DNA of 64,000 nucleotides from an uncultured Erythrobacter sp. (GCA_947502305.1 CANMZA010000001.1:992001-1056000), one strand, 5' to 3'; shown: positions 45,058-54,526, numbered from the stretch's first letter. The notes: generated by a model not told the origin, from the sequence alone. Numbers and translations: made by a program.

Positions 45058-46469
45058 CAGAAGTGGATCGCCCGGCCATAGGCATCGAGCACGCTTTCAT
45101 GCATCATCTCTGACAGGGTCGGATGCGGGAACACGGTTTGCATCAACTCGGCTTCCGTCGTCTCCAACACTTTGCCGACCGTGTATCCTTGGATCAGTTC
45201 GGTCACTTCTGCGCCGATCATATGCGCGCCCAGCAATTCACCGGTCTTCGCATCGAACACCGTCTTGATGAACCCTTCCGCCTCGCCCAGCGCAATCGCT
45301 TTGCCATTACCGATGAAGGGGAAATTGCCGACTTTGACCTCATATCCCGCCTCTTTCGCGGCGGCCTCGGTCTTACCGACACTGGCGATTTGCGGGTGGC
45401 AATAGGTGCAGCCCGGTATCGCATCGCGGTTTAGGGGATGCGGATGCACGTCCGTATTGCCCATTTCCTGCGCGATGGCCTCTGCACAGGTGACGCCTTC
45501 ATGGCTGGCCTTATGCGCGAGCCACGGCCCCGGTGTGCAATCGCCAATCGCCCAAAGACCGGCGCTTTTGGTGCGGCCATACGGGTCGATCTGGATGAAG
45601 CCTCGGTCCATCTCCGCCAAAGGCTCCAGCCCGACATCTTCGGTGTTCGGCACAATGCCGATGGCGCTGATGACATGACTGAACTCGGTGGTCTCCATCT
45701 TGCCTTTGCTGTCTTTGATCGTCGCGGTCACGCCTTTGCCATGCACCTTCAGCCCCTCGACCCCGGCGCCGGTCATGATCGTCATGCCCTGTTTCGTCAG
45801 GCTCTTTTGCAAGAACGTGCTGACATCGACATCCTCGACCGGAACCACTCGGTCGAGCATCTCCACGACGGTCACATCGACGCCCATATCGTTGTAGAAA
45901 CTGGCGAATTCGATCCCAATAGCGCCTGATCCGATCACCAGCAGCTTGCTTGGCATTTCGCTCGGCACCATCGCATGGCGATATGTCCAAATGCGCTTCC
46001 CGTCCGCTGGCGCAAACGGCAGATCCCGCGCGCGCGCGCCTGTCGCCACGATCACGTGTTTTGCCGTGATCGCTTCCTCGCCCTTATCCGACTTCACCGT
46101 CAGCGATGTCGCACCGGTCAGCGTCCCCTCGCCCATATGTACGGCGATCTTGTTCTTCTTCATCAGGTGGCCGATGCCCTGATTGAGCTGTTTTGCCACC
46201 CCGCGACTGCGCTTCACAATCGCGTCCAGATCCGCCTCAATCGTGCCCGCCACTTTCAGGCCGTAACTGGATGCCTGATCCATATAGTGCTTGATCTCAG
46301 CCGACCTCAGCAGCGCTTTCGTCGGGATACAGCCCCAATTGAGGCAGATGCCGCCCAGGTTCTCCCGCTCCACAATTGCCGTCTTCAGCCCCAACTGAGC
46401 ACAGCGGATCGCCGCGACATAGCCGCCCGGACCAGAACCAAGCACCACGACATCGTAACTCACTGACAT
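45057..46469 (-). CDS. lpdA: Dihydrolipoamide dehydrogenase (E3)
   Basis: Reoxidises dihydrolipoyl groups of the pyruvate dehydrogenase complex and passes electrons to NAD. The 470 residues show FAD binding (VVLGSGPGGYVAAIRCAQ), the redox disulfide in GGICLNWGCIPTKAL, NAD binding (LLVIGSGAIGIEFASFY) and the C-terminal His-Glu dyad in VFPHPTLSEMMHES. Separated by 185 bases from the upstream thioesterase gene, so it may have its own promoter; two dyads lie in that gap. Confidence 0.97.
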   Translation of the reverse strand: MSVSYDVVVLGSGPGGYVAAIRCAQLGLKTAIVERENLGGICLNWGCIPTKALLRSAEIKHYMDQASSYGLKVAGTIEADLDAIVKRSRGVAKQLNQGIGHLMKKNKIAVHMGEGTLTGATSLTVKSDKGEEAITAKHVIVATGARARDLPFAPADGKRIWTYRHAMVPSEMPSKLLVIGSGAIGIEFASFYNDMGVDVTVVEMLDRVVPVEDVDVSTFLQKSLTKQGMTIMTGAGVEGLKVHGKGVTATIKDSKGKMETTEFSHVISAIGIVPNTEDVGLEPLAEMDRGFIQIDPYGRTKSAGLWAIGDCTPGPWLAHKASHEGVTCAEAIAQEMGNTDVHPHPLNRDAIPGCTYCHPQIASVGKTEAAAKEAGYEVKVGNFPFIGNGKAIALGEAEGFIKTVFDAKTGELLGAHMIGAEVTELIQGYTVGKVLETTEAELMQTVFPHPTLSEMMHESVLDAYGRAIHF

Positions 46470-46563
46470 TTCGTCATTTCCCTCTTCTCAGTTCGCCATC
46501 CACTCATGGCTCCTGACACACCTGACACACAGTCTAGGCTCAAAAATTCTACGACCCGCATTT

Positions 46564-46577
46564 CGCCCATTTGGGCG
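46564..46577. promoter_or_regulatory. Dyad upstream of lpd (first of two)
   Basis: CGCCCA-TT-TGGGCG is a perfect six-base inverted repeat with a two-base centre, about 95 bases before the lpd start. It has the same 6-2-6 geometry as the second dyad 30 bases farther out. Candidate operator; regulator unknown. Confidence 0.4.
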
Positions 46578-46606
46578 CGGTTTGCAAAGCGGATTTGGCC
46601 ATTTTT

Positions 46607-46620
46607 CATCACCTGTGATG
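46607..46620. promoter_or_regulatory. Dyad upstream of lpd (second of two)
   Basis: CATCAC-CT-GTGATG is a perfect six-base inverted repeat with a two-base centre, in the spacer between the thioesterase gene and lpd. Candidate operator for lpd; no matching regulator gene is visible in the window. Confidence 0.4.
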
Positions 46621-46654
46621 ATGCACATCTTGGCCCGTGTAGGATAGCGTTAAA

Positions 46655-47038
46655 TTACACCATATCGCCGTTTTGTGACACTGCGCGCGGGCGGTCATCG
46701 TCATCGAGGAGCACGAATTTGAATGTCCCCTTTGACACGCTTACTTCCGCCTCGCCATTGCGCTCTCGCCCGATGCCTTCGGCCGTAATCGTCAGCGATG
46801 TCCGCCCGGTGGCGATCACGGCGCAATAGACCGACAATTCATCGCCGACGGCCATCGCGGCGGGAAAGGTGAAATCCGTGGCATGGACCACAACCGCCTT
46901 GCCCTGCCCCACCCGGCTAGCCAGCGACCCCGCGCCCAGCGCCATTTGTGCCATCAACCACCCCCCAAACACCCCGCCATAGGGGTTCAGATCGGTCGGC
47001 ATTGCGGTGGCGCGGATGGTGAGTTCTCTATCAGACAT
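46655..47038 (-). CDS. Acyl-CoA thioesterase (hot-dog fold)
   Basis: Cytosolic thioesterase of 127 residues. TIRATAMPTDLNPYGGVFGGWLMAQMALGAGSLASRV contains the hot-dog signature with the catalytic Asp/Asn-Pro-Gly region, followed by VVVHATDFTFPAAMAVGDELSVYC. Related to the YciA group of short acyl-CoA thioesterases. Overlaps the upstream membrane-protein gene by eight bases. Confidence 0.88.
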   Translation of the reverse strand: MSDRELTIRATAMPTDLNPYGGVFGGWLMAQMALGAGSLASRVGQGKAVVVHATDFTFPAAMAVGDELSVYCAVIATGRTSLTITAEGIGRERNGEAEVSVSKGTFKFVLLDDDDRPRAVSQNGDMV

Positions 47039-47408
47039 TCGGTGTTTCCCGCCGAGGTTTAATTATCCAGAGATAGCCGAACGCGGCAAAAACGTTCGCC
47101 GCGATAAGGCTAGGCGCGCCAAGGAAAATCAAACCAAATGAATCGGCAAATGCATAACTTGTCAGCATCAACATGACCCCTGCAAAATTTGCCATCAGAA
47201 AGACTGTCTTAGGTGAACCACGCAGATGATCGCCTGCCATGAAAAAGCACAAAAGCGCGACCGGCAAACCGACCGCAAAGGACCCAAGCAAGGCAATAAG
47301 TAAGAGGGCAAAATTCACGCTGCCATTTGACGCAAAAAAAAGAACGCCCATTGGCAACCACGCTGCAAACGCCGCCACTAAAGCGACGATATTGGCTTTT
47401 ACGATCAC
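47031..47408 (-). CDS. Small membrane protein of unknown function (125 aa)
   Basis: Four predicted transmembrane helices (ANIVALVAAFAAWLPMGVLFF, FALLLIALLGSFAVGLPVALL, TVFLMANFAGVMLMLTSYAF, LIFLGAPSLIAANVFAAFGYLW). GTG 47408 was chosen because GAGG lies eight bases upstream and it avoids overlap with the lipoprotein gene; the frame extends to GTG 47483. No family recognised. Located between pdhC and lpd in the same run. Confidence 0.7.
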   Translation of the reverse strand: MIVKANIVALVAAFAAWLPMGVLFFASNGSVNFALLLIALLGSFAVGLPVALLCFFMAGDHLRGSPKTVFLMANFAGVMLMLTSYAFADSFGLIFLGAPSLIAANVFAAFGYLWIIKPRRETPNV

Positions 47409-47431
47409 TGCAAAAACCTCAGTCAAATCGG

Positions 47432-47941
47432 CTAACCCGCGATCAGTTCGACAAACCGCTGACTGATCCAGCCTGAACGGCACGGCCCGTCATAATCGCT
47501 CACATCCGCTACCGGCGATCCGGTCCCGCATGACGTCCCAGCGGCGCCCGATCCTTCGTACACAATGCCGATCCAGCCATCGACGTTTTCACACATGGAA
47601 ACACCCGTTCCGCTGGTGAGCCGGTCCAATTCCTCGCCCGCCGCATCGGGCGCGGCGCGGACGGACAGGAAATTATCGCCATCCGGGTTTAATCCGGTGA
47701 TCTCACCATAGCCGCCGCAAGCGTCCATTTCTGGACCGTCAAAACCGATGCGAACGGGGCGTTGTTCAATGCCGAAACTGGGTTCTTGTTCCGCTACCGA
47801 AATTCCTTCGGTAGCAGTCGCCGCTTCGGCGTCTTCGCCAAACTCACCTACCGCAATATCTGCGGCTTCGTCCGGCCCGCTCTCGCTTGAACACCCGGCA
47901 AGTATTAGGCTTAGCGCGAGAATACCCGCCGCGAACTTCAA
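47432..47941 (-). CDS. Lipoprotein with bacterial SH3-like domain
   Basis: Predicted outer- or inner-membrane lipoprotein of 169 residues. The lipobox LILAGC (Cys16 or close) ends the signal peptide. An Ala/Glu-rich linker follows, then an SH3b-like domain ([39 protein letters not shown], read as separate strands) ending [16 protein letters not shown], typical of SH3_3 modules. Four Cys in the mature part could form disulfides. TTG start overlapping the pdhC stop (TTGA). Confidence 0.78.
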   Translation of the reverse strand: MKFAAGILALSLILAGCSSESGPDEAADIAVGEFGEDAEAATATEGISVAEQEPSFGIEQRPVRIGFDGPEMDACGGYGEITGLNPDGDNFLSVRAAPDAAGEELDRLTSGTGVSMCENVDGWIGIVYEGSGAAGTSCGTGSPVADVSDYDGPCRSGWISQRFVELIAG

Positions 47942-49374
47942 ACCACCAGCCCCATCGGGTTCTCAATCAAGCTGCGGAATTGATCCAGCAATTTCGCGCC
48001 GTCCACGCCGTCAATCGCGCGGTGATCGAAACTGCCGGTGACGCTCATCATAGTCGCCACGCCCAGCGCGCCGTCAATCACAGCGGGGCGTTGTTCGCCC
48101 GCGCCCACGGCCAGGATCATCCCCTGCGGCGGGTTGATAACGGCGTCGAATTGTTTCGTGCCGAACATGCCCAGATTGGACAGCGAAACCGTGCCGCCTT
48201 GATATTCTTGCGGCTGCAATTTGCCGTCGCGCGCTTTGCCCGCGAGTTCTTTCATTTCCTGGCTGATTTCCGCCAGACCTTTGCGGCCTGCATCGCGGAT
48301 GATCGGGGTGATCAAACCGGTCGGCGCCGCCACGGCGACGGAGACATCTTCGCGCGTATATTGGTGCATCACGTCGCCTTGGAACGACACATTGCATTGC
48401 GGTTCGCGCTGCAATGCGCGGGCGAGCGCTTTGATAATCAGATCATTGACCGACAATTTCACGCCGTCTGCCTCCAGCGAGGCATTCAGCTGTTTACGCA
48501 GCGACAAAAGCGCATCGAGGCGCACGTCTACGGTGAGGTAGATATGCGGAACGGTCTGCTTCGCCTCGGTCAGGCGGCGCGCGATAACCTTGCGGACATT
48601 GCCCAGTTTTTGCGTCTCATACGGCGCATCAAATTCATTCGCCGGTTGCGCGGCAGCAGCAGGGGCCGGTGCAGAGGCGGTTGCAGAAGCAGCAGGTGCC
48701 GCAGCAGGCGCGCTGGCCGGGTCAAAGCTCTCAACATCCGCTTTAACGATGCGGCCGCCCGGCCCGGTGCCGGATATTGCGGACAGGTCGATGCCTTTTT
48801 GTTCGGCGATGCGTTTGGCCAGCGGCGACGCGACGACGCGGGCACCGGATGCCGGTGCGGGTGCTGAAGGAGGTGTTGCCGCTGGTGCTGGTGCTGGCGC
48901 AGGGGCCGCGCTGCCACCGCCCGCTTCAATCGCAGATTCCACATCACCCTTGGTGATTTTGCCGTTCGGGCCAGAACCATCAATCTGTGCCAAATCAATC
49001 CCGTTTTGCTCCGCCATTTTGCGCGCTGTCGGGGTCGCGGCGGGGCCGTCTTTCGCTGGTGCTGCCGGTGCAGGAGCTGGTGCAGGCGCCGGTGCATCCG
49101 CAGACGGCGCACTTACATCGTCTACATCCTCGCCCTCTTCCGCCAGCATCGCGATCACAGCGCCCACGGCCACATTCTCGCTACCCTCAGGCACCACAAT
49201 CGCCGCGATCACGCCTTCATCGACCGCTTCAAATTCCATGGTCGCTTTGTCGGTTTCAATCTCGGCCATGATGTCGCCGGATTGGACGCTGTCCCCGACT
49301 TTCACCAACCATTTGGCGAGATTGCCCTCTTCCATCGTTGGCGAAAGGGCGGGCATCTTGATTTCGATGGCCAT
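47938..49374 (-). CDS. pdhC: Pyruvate dehydrogenase E2 (dihydrolipoamide acetyltransferase) with two subunit-binding domains
   Basis: Core of the complex; transfers the acetyl group from lipoate to CoA. The 478 residues contain one lipoyl domain (1-78, lipoylated Lys43), a first peripheral-subunit-binding domain (about 112-148, [20 protein letters not shown]), a second (about 179-217, [20 protein letters not shown]), Ala/Pro linkers, and the catalytic domain (about 248-478) with the active-site HRAIDG (His451, Asp455). One binding domain is usual, so the duplication is notable. It heads a run with the lipoprotein, membrane protein, thioesterase and lpd. Confidence 0.96.
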   Translation of the reverse strand: MAIEIKMPALSPTMEEGNLAKWLVKVGDSVQSGDIMAEIETDKATMEFEAVDEGVIAAIVVPEGSENVAVGAVIAMLAEEGEDVDDVSAPSADAPAPAPAPAPAAPAKDGPAATPTARKMAEQNGIDLAQIDGSGPNGKITKGDVESAIEAGGGSAAPAPAPAPAATPPSAPAPASGARVVASPLAKRIAEQKGIDLSAISGTGPGGRIVKADVESFDPASAPAAAPAASATASAPAPAAAAQPANEFDAPYETQKLGNVRKVIARRLTEAKQTVPHIYLTVDVRLDALLSLRKQLNASLEADGVKLSVNDLIIKALARALQREPQCNVSFQGDVMHQYTREDVSVAVAAPTGLITPIIRDAGRKGLAEISQEMKELAGKARDGKLQPQEYQGGTVSLSNLGMFGTKQFDAVINPPQGMILAVGAGEQRPAVIDGALGVATMMSVTGSFDHRAIDGVDGAKLLDQFRSLIENPMGLVV

Positions 49375-49528
49375 AGCTGCGGTGAGACTCCGTTACGGCT
49401 TGCTGGATTGGTTCGTATGATTGGCTTTAAACACTGAGGCGTTTGGGGCAAGCCTCTTGCTTTGTGTCGGCATTGCCCGGATAAATCGCGCCAAGTTTGG
49501 TCCGTAAGTTTGAGGGCAGAGGGCATCC

Positions 49529-49981
49529 ATGCGCACATTTCTGGTCATCATCGACGAAAGTGACGAGGCCCGCGCGGCCATGCGTTACGCCGCGCGGCGG
49601 GCCGTGCAGGTCGGCGGCGCGGTGCATATCCTCGCGCTGGTGGCTCAGCAGAATTTCAGCGCCTTTGGCGGTGTACAAGCGACGATCGAACAAGAGGCAC
49701 GAGACCGCGCAGAGATGCTGGCCCACGGTGTTGCAGGCAATTTGCTAGCCGAAAGCGGGATTATGCCCACCATTTCGGTGAAAATCGGCAATGGCCAAAA
49801 GATCGTGACCGAATTTTTGGAAGGGCACACCGAGGTCGCCGCGCTGGTTCTGGGCGCGGCAAAAGGGAGCGCGCCGGGGCCGTTAGTCACCCATTTCGCC
49901 GCGCATGCAGGGGAATTGCCCTGCCCGCTTTATGTCATCCCGCATGATTATGATGAAAAGAATGTCGGGCATGAGGCGTAA
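49529..49981 (+). CDS. Universal stress protein (UspA family)
   Basis: Small alpha/beta nucleotide-binding-type stress protein of 150 residues. FLVIIDESDEARAAMRYAARRA is the first strand and helix of UspA, and LVLGAAKGSAPGPLVTHFA resembles the ATP-binding GxxxxG segment (here with Ala/Ser changes, so binding is uncertain). AGAGGG-type Shine-Dalgarno before ATG 49529. Single gene opposite pdhC; converges on rnr with a 15-base gap. Confidence 0.85.
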   Translation: MRTFLVIIDESDEARAAMRYAARRAVQVGGAVHILALVAQQNFSAFGGVQATIEQEARDRAEMLAHGVAGNLLAESGIMPTISVKIGNGQKIVTEFLEGHTEVAALVLGAAKGSAPGPLVTHFAAHAGELPCPLYVIPHDYDEKNVGHEA

Positions 49982-49996
49982 GCCGCAGGGCTGATC

Positions 49997-52336
49997 TTAC
50001 TTCTTTCGCCGCCCTTGATGCCGGATGTTGCCGGGGCGTCCGCGCGCGCCGGCTTTGTATTTGCCCGCGCGCTTTGGCGGTCCGCCCGGCTTGCGATAGC
50101 GGTTGTCGGGCCTGCTTCCGCGCGTCTCAATCGCATTTCCATCCGCATCCACCGGCACAAATTTGAGCGCGCCCGTCAGCGCATTGGATTCCGCCAGTTT
50201 CAATTTCAGCCGGTCACCAGAGGAATAAGTGGTGCCGCTATTTTCGCCGATGAGCGATTGTGATGCCTCATCATGGCGGAAATATTCATCGCCAAGGGTT
50301 GAGATCGGCACCAACCCATCGCCGCCAAGGCCAACAATGGTCGCAAAAAAGCCAAAGCCCTGCACGCCGGTGATCCGCGTATCGAACGTTTCGCCAACCC
50401 GGCCAGACAGCCACGCTGCGACATAGCGGTCGATCGTGTCCCGCTCCGCTTCCATCGCGCGGCGTTCGGTCGTGCTGATGGCGTCGCAGATTTCTTGCAA
50501 GCTGGCGCGGTCTTTGTCCGACAGGCCCGTCGCATCCGGTAAATCAAGCGATGGTTTCGGCTGCTCCAAACCATATGCGCCGACCAAGGATCGGTGCACC
50601 AGCAAATCGGCATAGCGGCGGATCGGCGATGTGAAATGCGCGTAAGACCCGAGCGCCAAGCCAAAGTGCCCGCCATTTGCCGGGCCATAAAATGCCTGCA
50701 TCTGGGTGCGCAAGACGGCTTCCATAACCTGCGCCTTTTCAGATTCTTCGGTTATGTCTTTAAGCAATCGGTTGAACAATCCCGGCGTAATCACCTGACC
50801 CATCGCCAGCTTCTTACCCAAAGTGCCCATATATTCACGCAGCGCGATCAGTTTTTCGCGGCTCGGCGTGTCATGAACCCGGTAAACGACGGGCGCATTT
50901 TTCGCCTCCAGCGCTTTGGCAGCCGCAACATTGGCGGCAATCATAAAGTCTTCCACAACGCGGTGCGCATCGAGCCGTTCGCGCACAGCGATCTCGGCAA
51001 TTTGCCCCTCATCATTCAGCATCACGCGCCGTTCCGGCAGGTCGAGATCCAGCGGATCGCGGGCATCGCGGGCCTCTGCCAAGACTTTCCAGGCCTCCCA
51101 CAAGTTCGCAAGATATTCAGGCGGAGAGCCGGTATCGACGGCGGCTTGCGCGTCTTCATAGGCGATATTGTGATGGATGCGGACAATCGCGCGGGTGAAA
51201 CGGTGTTTTGTAATCTGACCCGCCGCATTGATATGCAGGTGGCACGCCATCGCCGCGCGGTCTTCATTCTCTCGTAGAGAGCACACATCGGCGGACAGGA
51301 TTTCCGGCAACATCGGCACAACGCGGTCGGGGAAATAGACCGAATTGCCGCGTTTGCGCGCCTCCCGGTCCAATGCGCCGCCCGGGCGCACATAAAATGA
51401 CACATCAGCAATCGCGACCAGCGCGTTAAAGCCGCCCTTTCCATCAGGCTCGGCCCAGATCGCATCATCGTGATCGCGCGCATCGGCGGGATCAATCGCG
51501 ACAATCGGCAAAGCGCGCAGGTCTTCACGTTTGTCTTCGGACAACGCCAATTCGGTCGCGGCCTCGGCTTCTTTCATCACCTCATCAGGGAAAGTGTGCG
51601 GGATGCCGTGTTTCGCAATCGCGATCAGGCTGAAACTGCCCGGTGCCAGCGGGTCGCCGACCACTTCGATTACTTTCAGGCCGGATCGCTCGCTGCGTCC
51701 GGTGCGTTCTGCGATGACCAATTGGCCTTCTTCAGCCTCGCCCACATCGCTGATCGGCGATGATTGGCGGATGCGTTTGTCGACCGGGGCAAGCCATGCT
51801 TTGCCGCTCGCGTCGATTTCGACAACGCCCATCAAACCTTCGGTGCGGGCGGGGAGTTTTTTGATCGGATAGGCGAACCACGCGCCGTCTTTTTCCTCGG
51901 TCCGCGACAACACCCGGTCGCCGCGTTTCAGCGCGGGAGTGCGGCGTGCAGAGCCTTTGCCTTTGCCGCCCTGTTTCAATTCGCGCACGATCAGGCGCGG
52001 CGGATCACCATCCGCATCGGCGGGCCAGTTATCGGGGATCGCAATCGGCTCACCATCCTCAACCGCGACGACGCGCAAGACGGTGACTTTGGGAATGCCG
52101 CCCATCTGTTGATAGGCGGATTTCTTGCCATCGATCAGGCCCTCTTCGGCCATGTCTTTCAGCAAGCGTTTGAGCGCGATTTTCTCTTGGCCTTTTAACC
52201 CGAATGCCTTGGCAATCTCGCGTTTTCCGGCGGGCTCGCGGGAAGTTTGGATGAACTCCAAAACCTGATTTTTGGTCGGCATGCCCACGCCGTTTTTGGC
52301 GGGGGGTGTCGAATTGTGCGGGGATCGTTTGGCCAT
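49997..52336 (-). CDS. rnr: Ribonuclease R
   Basis: Processive 3'-5' exoribonuclease that degrades structured RNA. The 779 residues include an N-terminal winged-helix segment (VLEFIQTSREPAGKREIAKAFG), cold-shock domains, the RNB catalytic domain with its Asp cluster (AIDPADARDHDDAIW), SFYVRPGGALDREA, SPIRRYADLLVHR, and a C-terminal S1 domain. The tail is very basic (RAGKYKAGARGRPG). All RNB metal ligands appear intact. Confidence 0.96.
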   Translation of the reverse strand: MAKRSPHNSTPPAKNGVGMPTKNQVLEFIQTSREPAGKREIAKAFGLKGQEKIALKRLLKDMAEEGLIDGKKSAYQQMGGIPKVTVLRVVAVEDGEPIAIPDNWPADADGDPPRLIVRELKQGGKGKGSARRTPALKRGDRVLSRTEEKDGAWFAYPIKKLPARTEGLMGVVEIDASGKAWLAPVDKRIRQSSPISDVGEAEEGQLVIAERTGRSERSGLKVIEVVGDPLAPGSFSLIAIAKHGIPHTFPDEVMKEAEAATELALSEDKREDLRALPIVAIDPADARDHDDAIWAEPDGKGGFNALVAIADVSFYVRPGGALDREARKRGNSVYFPDRVVPMLPEILSADVCSLRENEDRAAMACHLHINAAGQITKHRFTRAIVRIHHNIAYEDAQAAVDTGSPPEYLANLWEAWKVLAEARDARDPLDLDLPERRVMLNDEGQIAEIAVRERLDAHRVVEDFMIAANVAAAKALEAKNAPVVYRVHDTPSREKLIALREYMGTLGKKLAMGQVITPGLFNRLLKDITEESEKAQVMEAVLRTQMQAFYGPANGGHFGLALGSYAHFTSPIRRYADLLVHRSLVGAYGLEQPKPSLDLPDATGLSDKDRASLQEICDAISTTERRAMEAERDTIDRYVAAWLSGRVGETFDTRITGVQGFGFFATIVGLGGDGLVPISTLGDEYFRHDEASQSLIGENSGTTYSSGDRLKLKLAESNALTGALKFVPVDADGNAIETRGSRPDNRYRKPGGPPKRAGKYKAGARGRPGNIRHQGRRKK

Positions 52337-52372
52337 AGGGCGGCCCTACTCGCTCGCTCGGGTGGTGGGAAG

Positions 52373-53821
52373 TTATTCCTCTGTTTCGGGTTGTTCCACC
52401 GGCTCGAACGCGCCGCCGGGGACGGCGCTGGAGAATGGGGAGCATGAATTGGGCGTTCCGCCGCACGCTGTCACGCCGAATATCCAATCATCCCCGCGCA
52501 AATTTGCGGTGAAAGAGTATTCCCGCTCTGAATTTGGATCCAGTTCCGCATCCGGCAATGGTCGCCCATGAGAGACAATTGCAATATCTTTCGACCATTC
52601 GGTCTCGTCAGTCCGCCGCGCCATGATCGTGTATATTCGCGCACCTTCAACGCCGTTCCATTTGATCTCTGTATCCACCCGCACTGCCGCATCGGCGCGT
52701 ACGCTCGGCGGCATGGGCGCCCGGGCAAGCCGGTCAAGCGCCCGCACATTCAGCACGCTGGAGCGGGTGAGATAAGTCCAATCGAGCTCATCCACCGTGT
52801 CACCATATTTGACGCCGTCCTCGGTTCGCAGATCCTGATGTTGGTGATCGTAATCCTCTACCGACACCGTCACGCGCACGGCCGGATAACCGCGATCGAG
52901 GAACGGGATTTGATCCCCGCCCCGGCCCATCCGGTCTGTCCGCCAAATCTGGCGCACCTGCATCCCGTCTGGATAATCGGCCGCCACCCCGGCCAGCCAG
53001 CGTGACAGGTTGCGTCCCGGAGAATCGTTTTCGCCGCCAAACCGGCGTTGAAGTGCGCGCAATCGCGGCGTGGAATCGGCGCGCAAACCTTCGGAGAACA
53101 CGCGGACATAGTCCGGCTCACAATACCCATCCGATCCGCAGGAATTGCCGATCATATCATTGTTCAACACGGCCTTCACTGTCATGCCCTGTTCGCCAAC
53201 CCAATCTGCGAGGATACCGGCACCATAGAGCCCCTGTTCCTCACCCGTCAGCAGAGCGTAAATGATGGTTGAGGGATATTCACGCTGCGACAGGATGCGC
53301 GCGGCTTCGAGGACCATGACGCTGCCGGAGCCGTCATCATTCGCGCCGGGGGCATCGTCGACCCCGTTCAGCGCATCGGTGACGCGGGTGTCGTAATGGC
53401 CTTGGACGATGATGACTTCATTGGGCCGCTGCGTCCCGCGTTGGATCGCGACGGCGTTGCGGATCAAAGTCGGCGCAGGGATGCGCCGCCCATCGGGTTC
53501 GACAACGCGGCCCACTGGGATAACGTCCAAACATCCGCCGCACTCTGCGCCCATGCGGCCAAATTCAGCGAGCGCCCAATCCACCGCCGCGCCGACGCCG
53601 CGATTGGGATCGGTTTGGGTGGAAAGCGTGTGGCGCGTGCCAAAGCCGACAATCGTGTCCATATCTTTGCGCAAGCGGGCTTCGGAAACTTCTAAACCGG
53701 GATCATCCCCAAGGTCTGCTGCGGAAGCATCCGCCGAGGCTTCCGTATGCCCATCCGCCGACACAGGCGCAGCGGCAAAGAGTGAAAGCGGGGCGGCGAG
53801 CAAGAGGGTGCGTTTGATCAT
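52373..53821 (-). CDS. Secreted M28-family zinc aminopeptidase with C-terminal Fn3-like domain
   Basis: Exported peptidase of 482 residues. Signal peptide KRTLLLAAPLSLFAAAPVSADG. Two-zinc site: His/Asp in VQGHYDTR, Asp in GANDDGSGS, Glu pair in LLTGEEQGLYG, Asp in LNNDMIGNSCG and the distal His in EDYDHQHQD. Residues from about 375 on form a fibronectin-III-like beta module (EIKWNGVEGARIYTIMARRTDE as separate strands), perhaps for substrate docking. Acidic C-terminus. Confidence 0.92.
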   Translation of the reverse strand: MIKRTLLLAAPLSLFAAAPVSADGHTEASADASAADLGDDPGLEVSEARLRKDMDTIVGFGTRHTLSTQTDPNRGVGAAVDWALAEFGRMGAECGGCLDVIPVGRVVEPDGRRIPAPTLIRNAVAIQRGTQRPNEVIIVQGHYDTRVTDALNGVDDAPGANDDGSGSVMVLEAARILSQREYPSTIIYALLTGEEQGLYGAGILADWVGEQGMTVKAVLNNDMIGNSCGSDGYCEPDYVRVFSEGLRADSTPRLRALQRRFGGENDSPGRNLSRWLAGVAADYPDGMQVRQIWRTDRMGRGGDQIPFLDRGYPAVRVTVSVEDYDHQHQDLRTEDGVKYGDTVDELDWTYLTRSSVLNVRALDRLARAPMPPSVRADAAVRVDTEIKWNGVEGARIYTIMARRTDETEWSKDIAIVSHGRPLPDAELDPNSEREYSFTANLRGDDWIFGVTACGGTPNSCSPFSSAVPGGAFEPVEQPETEE

Positions 53822-53861
53822 ACCGCAATTATGTGCCGCGTGGCCGCCTCACGCGCAAGGC

Positions 53862-53911
53862 TAGAATGTGGGGGGTTAGATTTGGGGGGTAGAATTGGTG
53901 GCTAGAATCGA
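53862..53911 (+). repeat. Degenerate TAGA-GGGGGG tandem repeat
   Basis: Four units starting with TAGA at 53862, 53877, 53890 and 53903 (spacing 15, 13, 13), the first two ending in six G and the third in GGTGG. It lies between two minus-strand genes, so their RNA is C-rich and G-poor there. Similar in character to the tract at 18969-19003. Confidence 0.6.
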
Positions 53912-53914
53912 AAC

Positions 53915-54526
53915 TCAAAAACGAACGGGCGCGTCGCCATACTGGTTCGGGCCGTCTTCTGATTGCAAAATGCCAAATCCGATCACCACGATGATCGCGA
54001 TCCAGCCCACCAATCCCATCAAACCCATTTCCGCCTGAACCGCAAAGGGGTCCATCGCTGGCGCACCGTCGGTGACGACCATGGTTTCGCGCATGATCTC
54101 CTCCATCCGGTCAAAAAAGGTGTAGTTGAAACCAAGGCCGACCAAATTTGCCACAATCGGAATAGCCACGATCCATCCGGGAAACCCGGAATCGTGCAAC
54201 CGCCGGACAAACGCCGCCGCCATCAGGAATGTAACGATCACACCGATCACCGTGCTGACCACCATCTGAGTGCGCAATTGTTCAAACATGCCTTCGAACA
54301 TGCCGTCCATCAACATTGCATCATCGCCGGCGGTCCCGTTTGCGGATGCCTGCGCAGCCTCAATTCCTGATGTGACCATCGAAATATACATCGGGATCGA
54401 CATGACGATGCCAACCGCGAATTGTGCGAGCACGATGAACAGGACGTAATACCAAAATGTTTGCCGCGCATCGCGCCCGTTAAAGTCGAGCACGTGGGTG
54501 AGATTGTAACGGATCGCATCCAGCAT
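53915..54526 (-). CDS. DUF805-family membrane protein
   Basis: Inner-membrane protein of 203 residues. The N-terminus LDFNGRDARQTFWYYVLFIVLAQF is the DUF805 signature, and the later AAAFVRRLHDSGFPGWIVAIPIVANLVGLG contains the conserved RRLHDxG. Four predicted transmembrane helices with a loop of about 45 residues after the second pair start. Function of the family unknown. 22 bases downstream of proS. Confidence 0.88.
   Translation of the reverse strand: MLDAIRYNLTHVLDFNGRDARQTFWYYVLFIVLAQFAVGIVMSIPMYISMVTSGIEAAQASANGTAGDDAMLMDGMFEGMFEQLRTQMVVSTVIGVIVTFLMAAAFVRRLHDSGFPGWIVAIPIVANLVGLGFNYTFFDRMEEIMRETMVVTDGAPAMDPFAVQAEMGLMGLVGWIAIIVVIGFGILQSEDGPNQYGDAPVRF

Noticed and set aside
47887..48867. 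326-codon open frame on the plus strand opposite pdhC
   Set aside because: Antisense to pdhC and its Ala/Pro linkers; Arg/Gly-rich composition and no domain.
53862..53911. The TAGA-GGGGGG repeats as a CRISPR-like array
   Set aside because: Units are 13-15 bases and adjacent, with no unique spacers and no cas genes.
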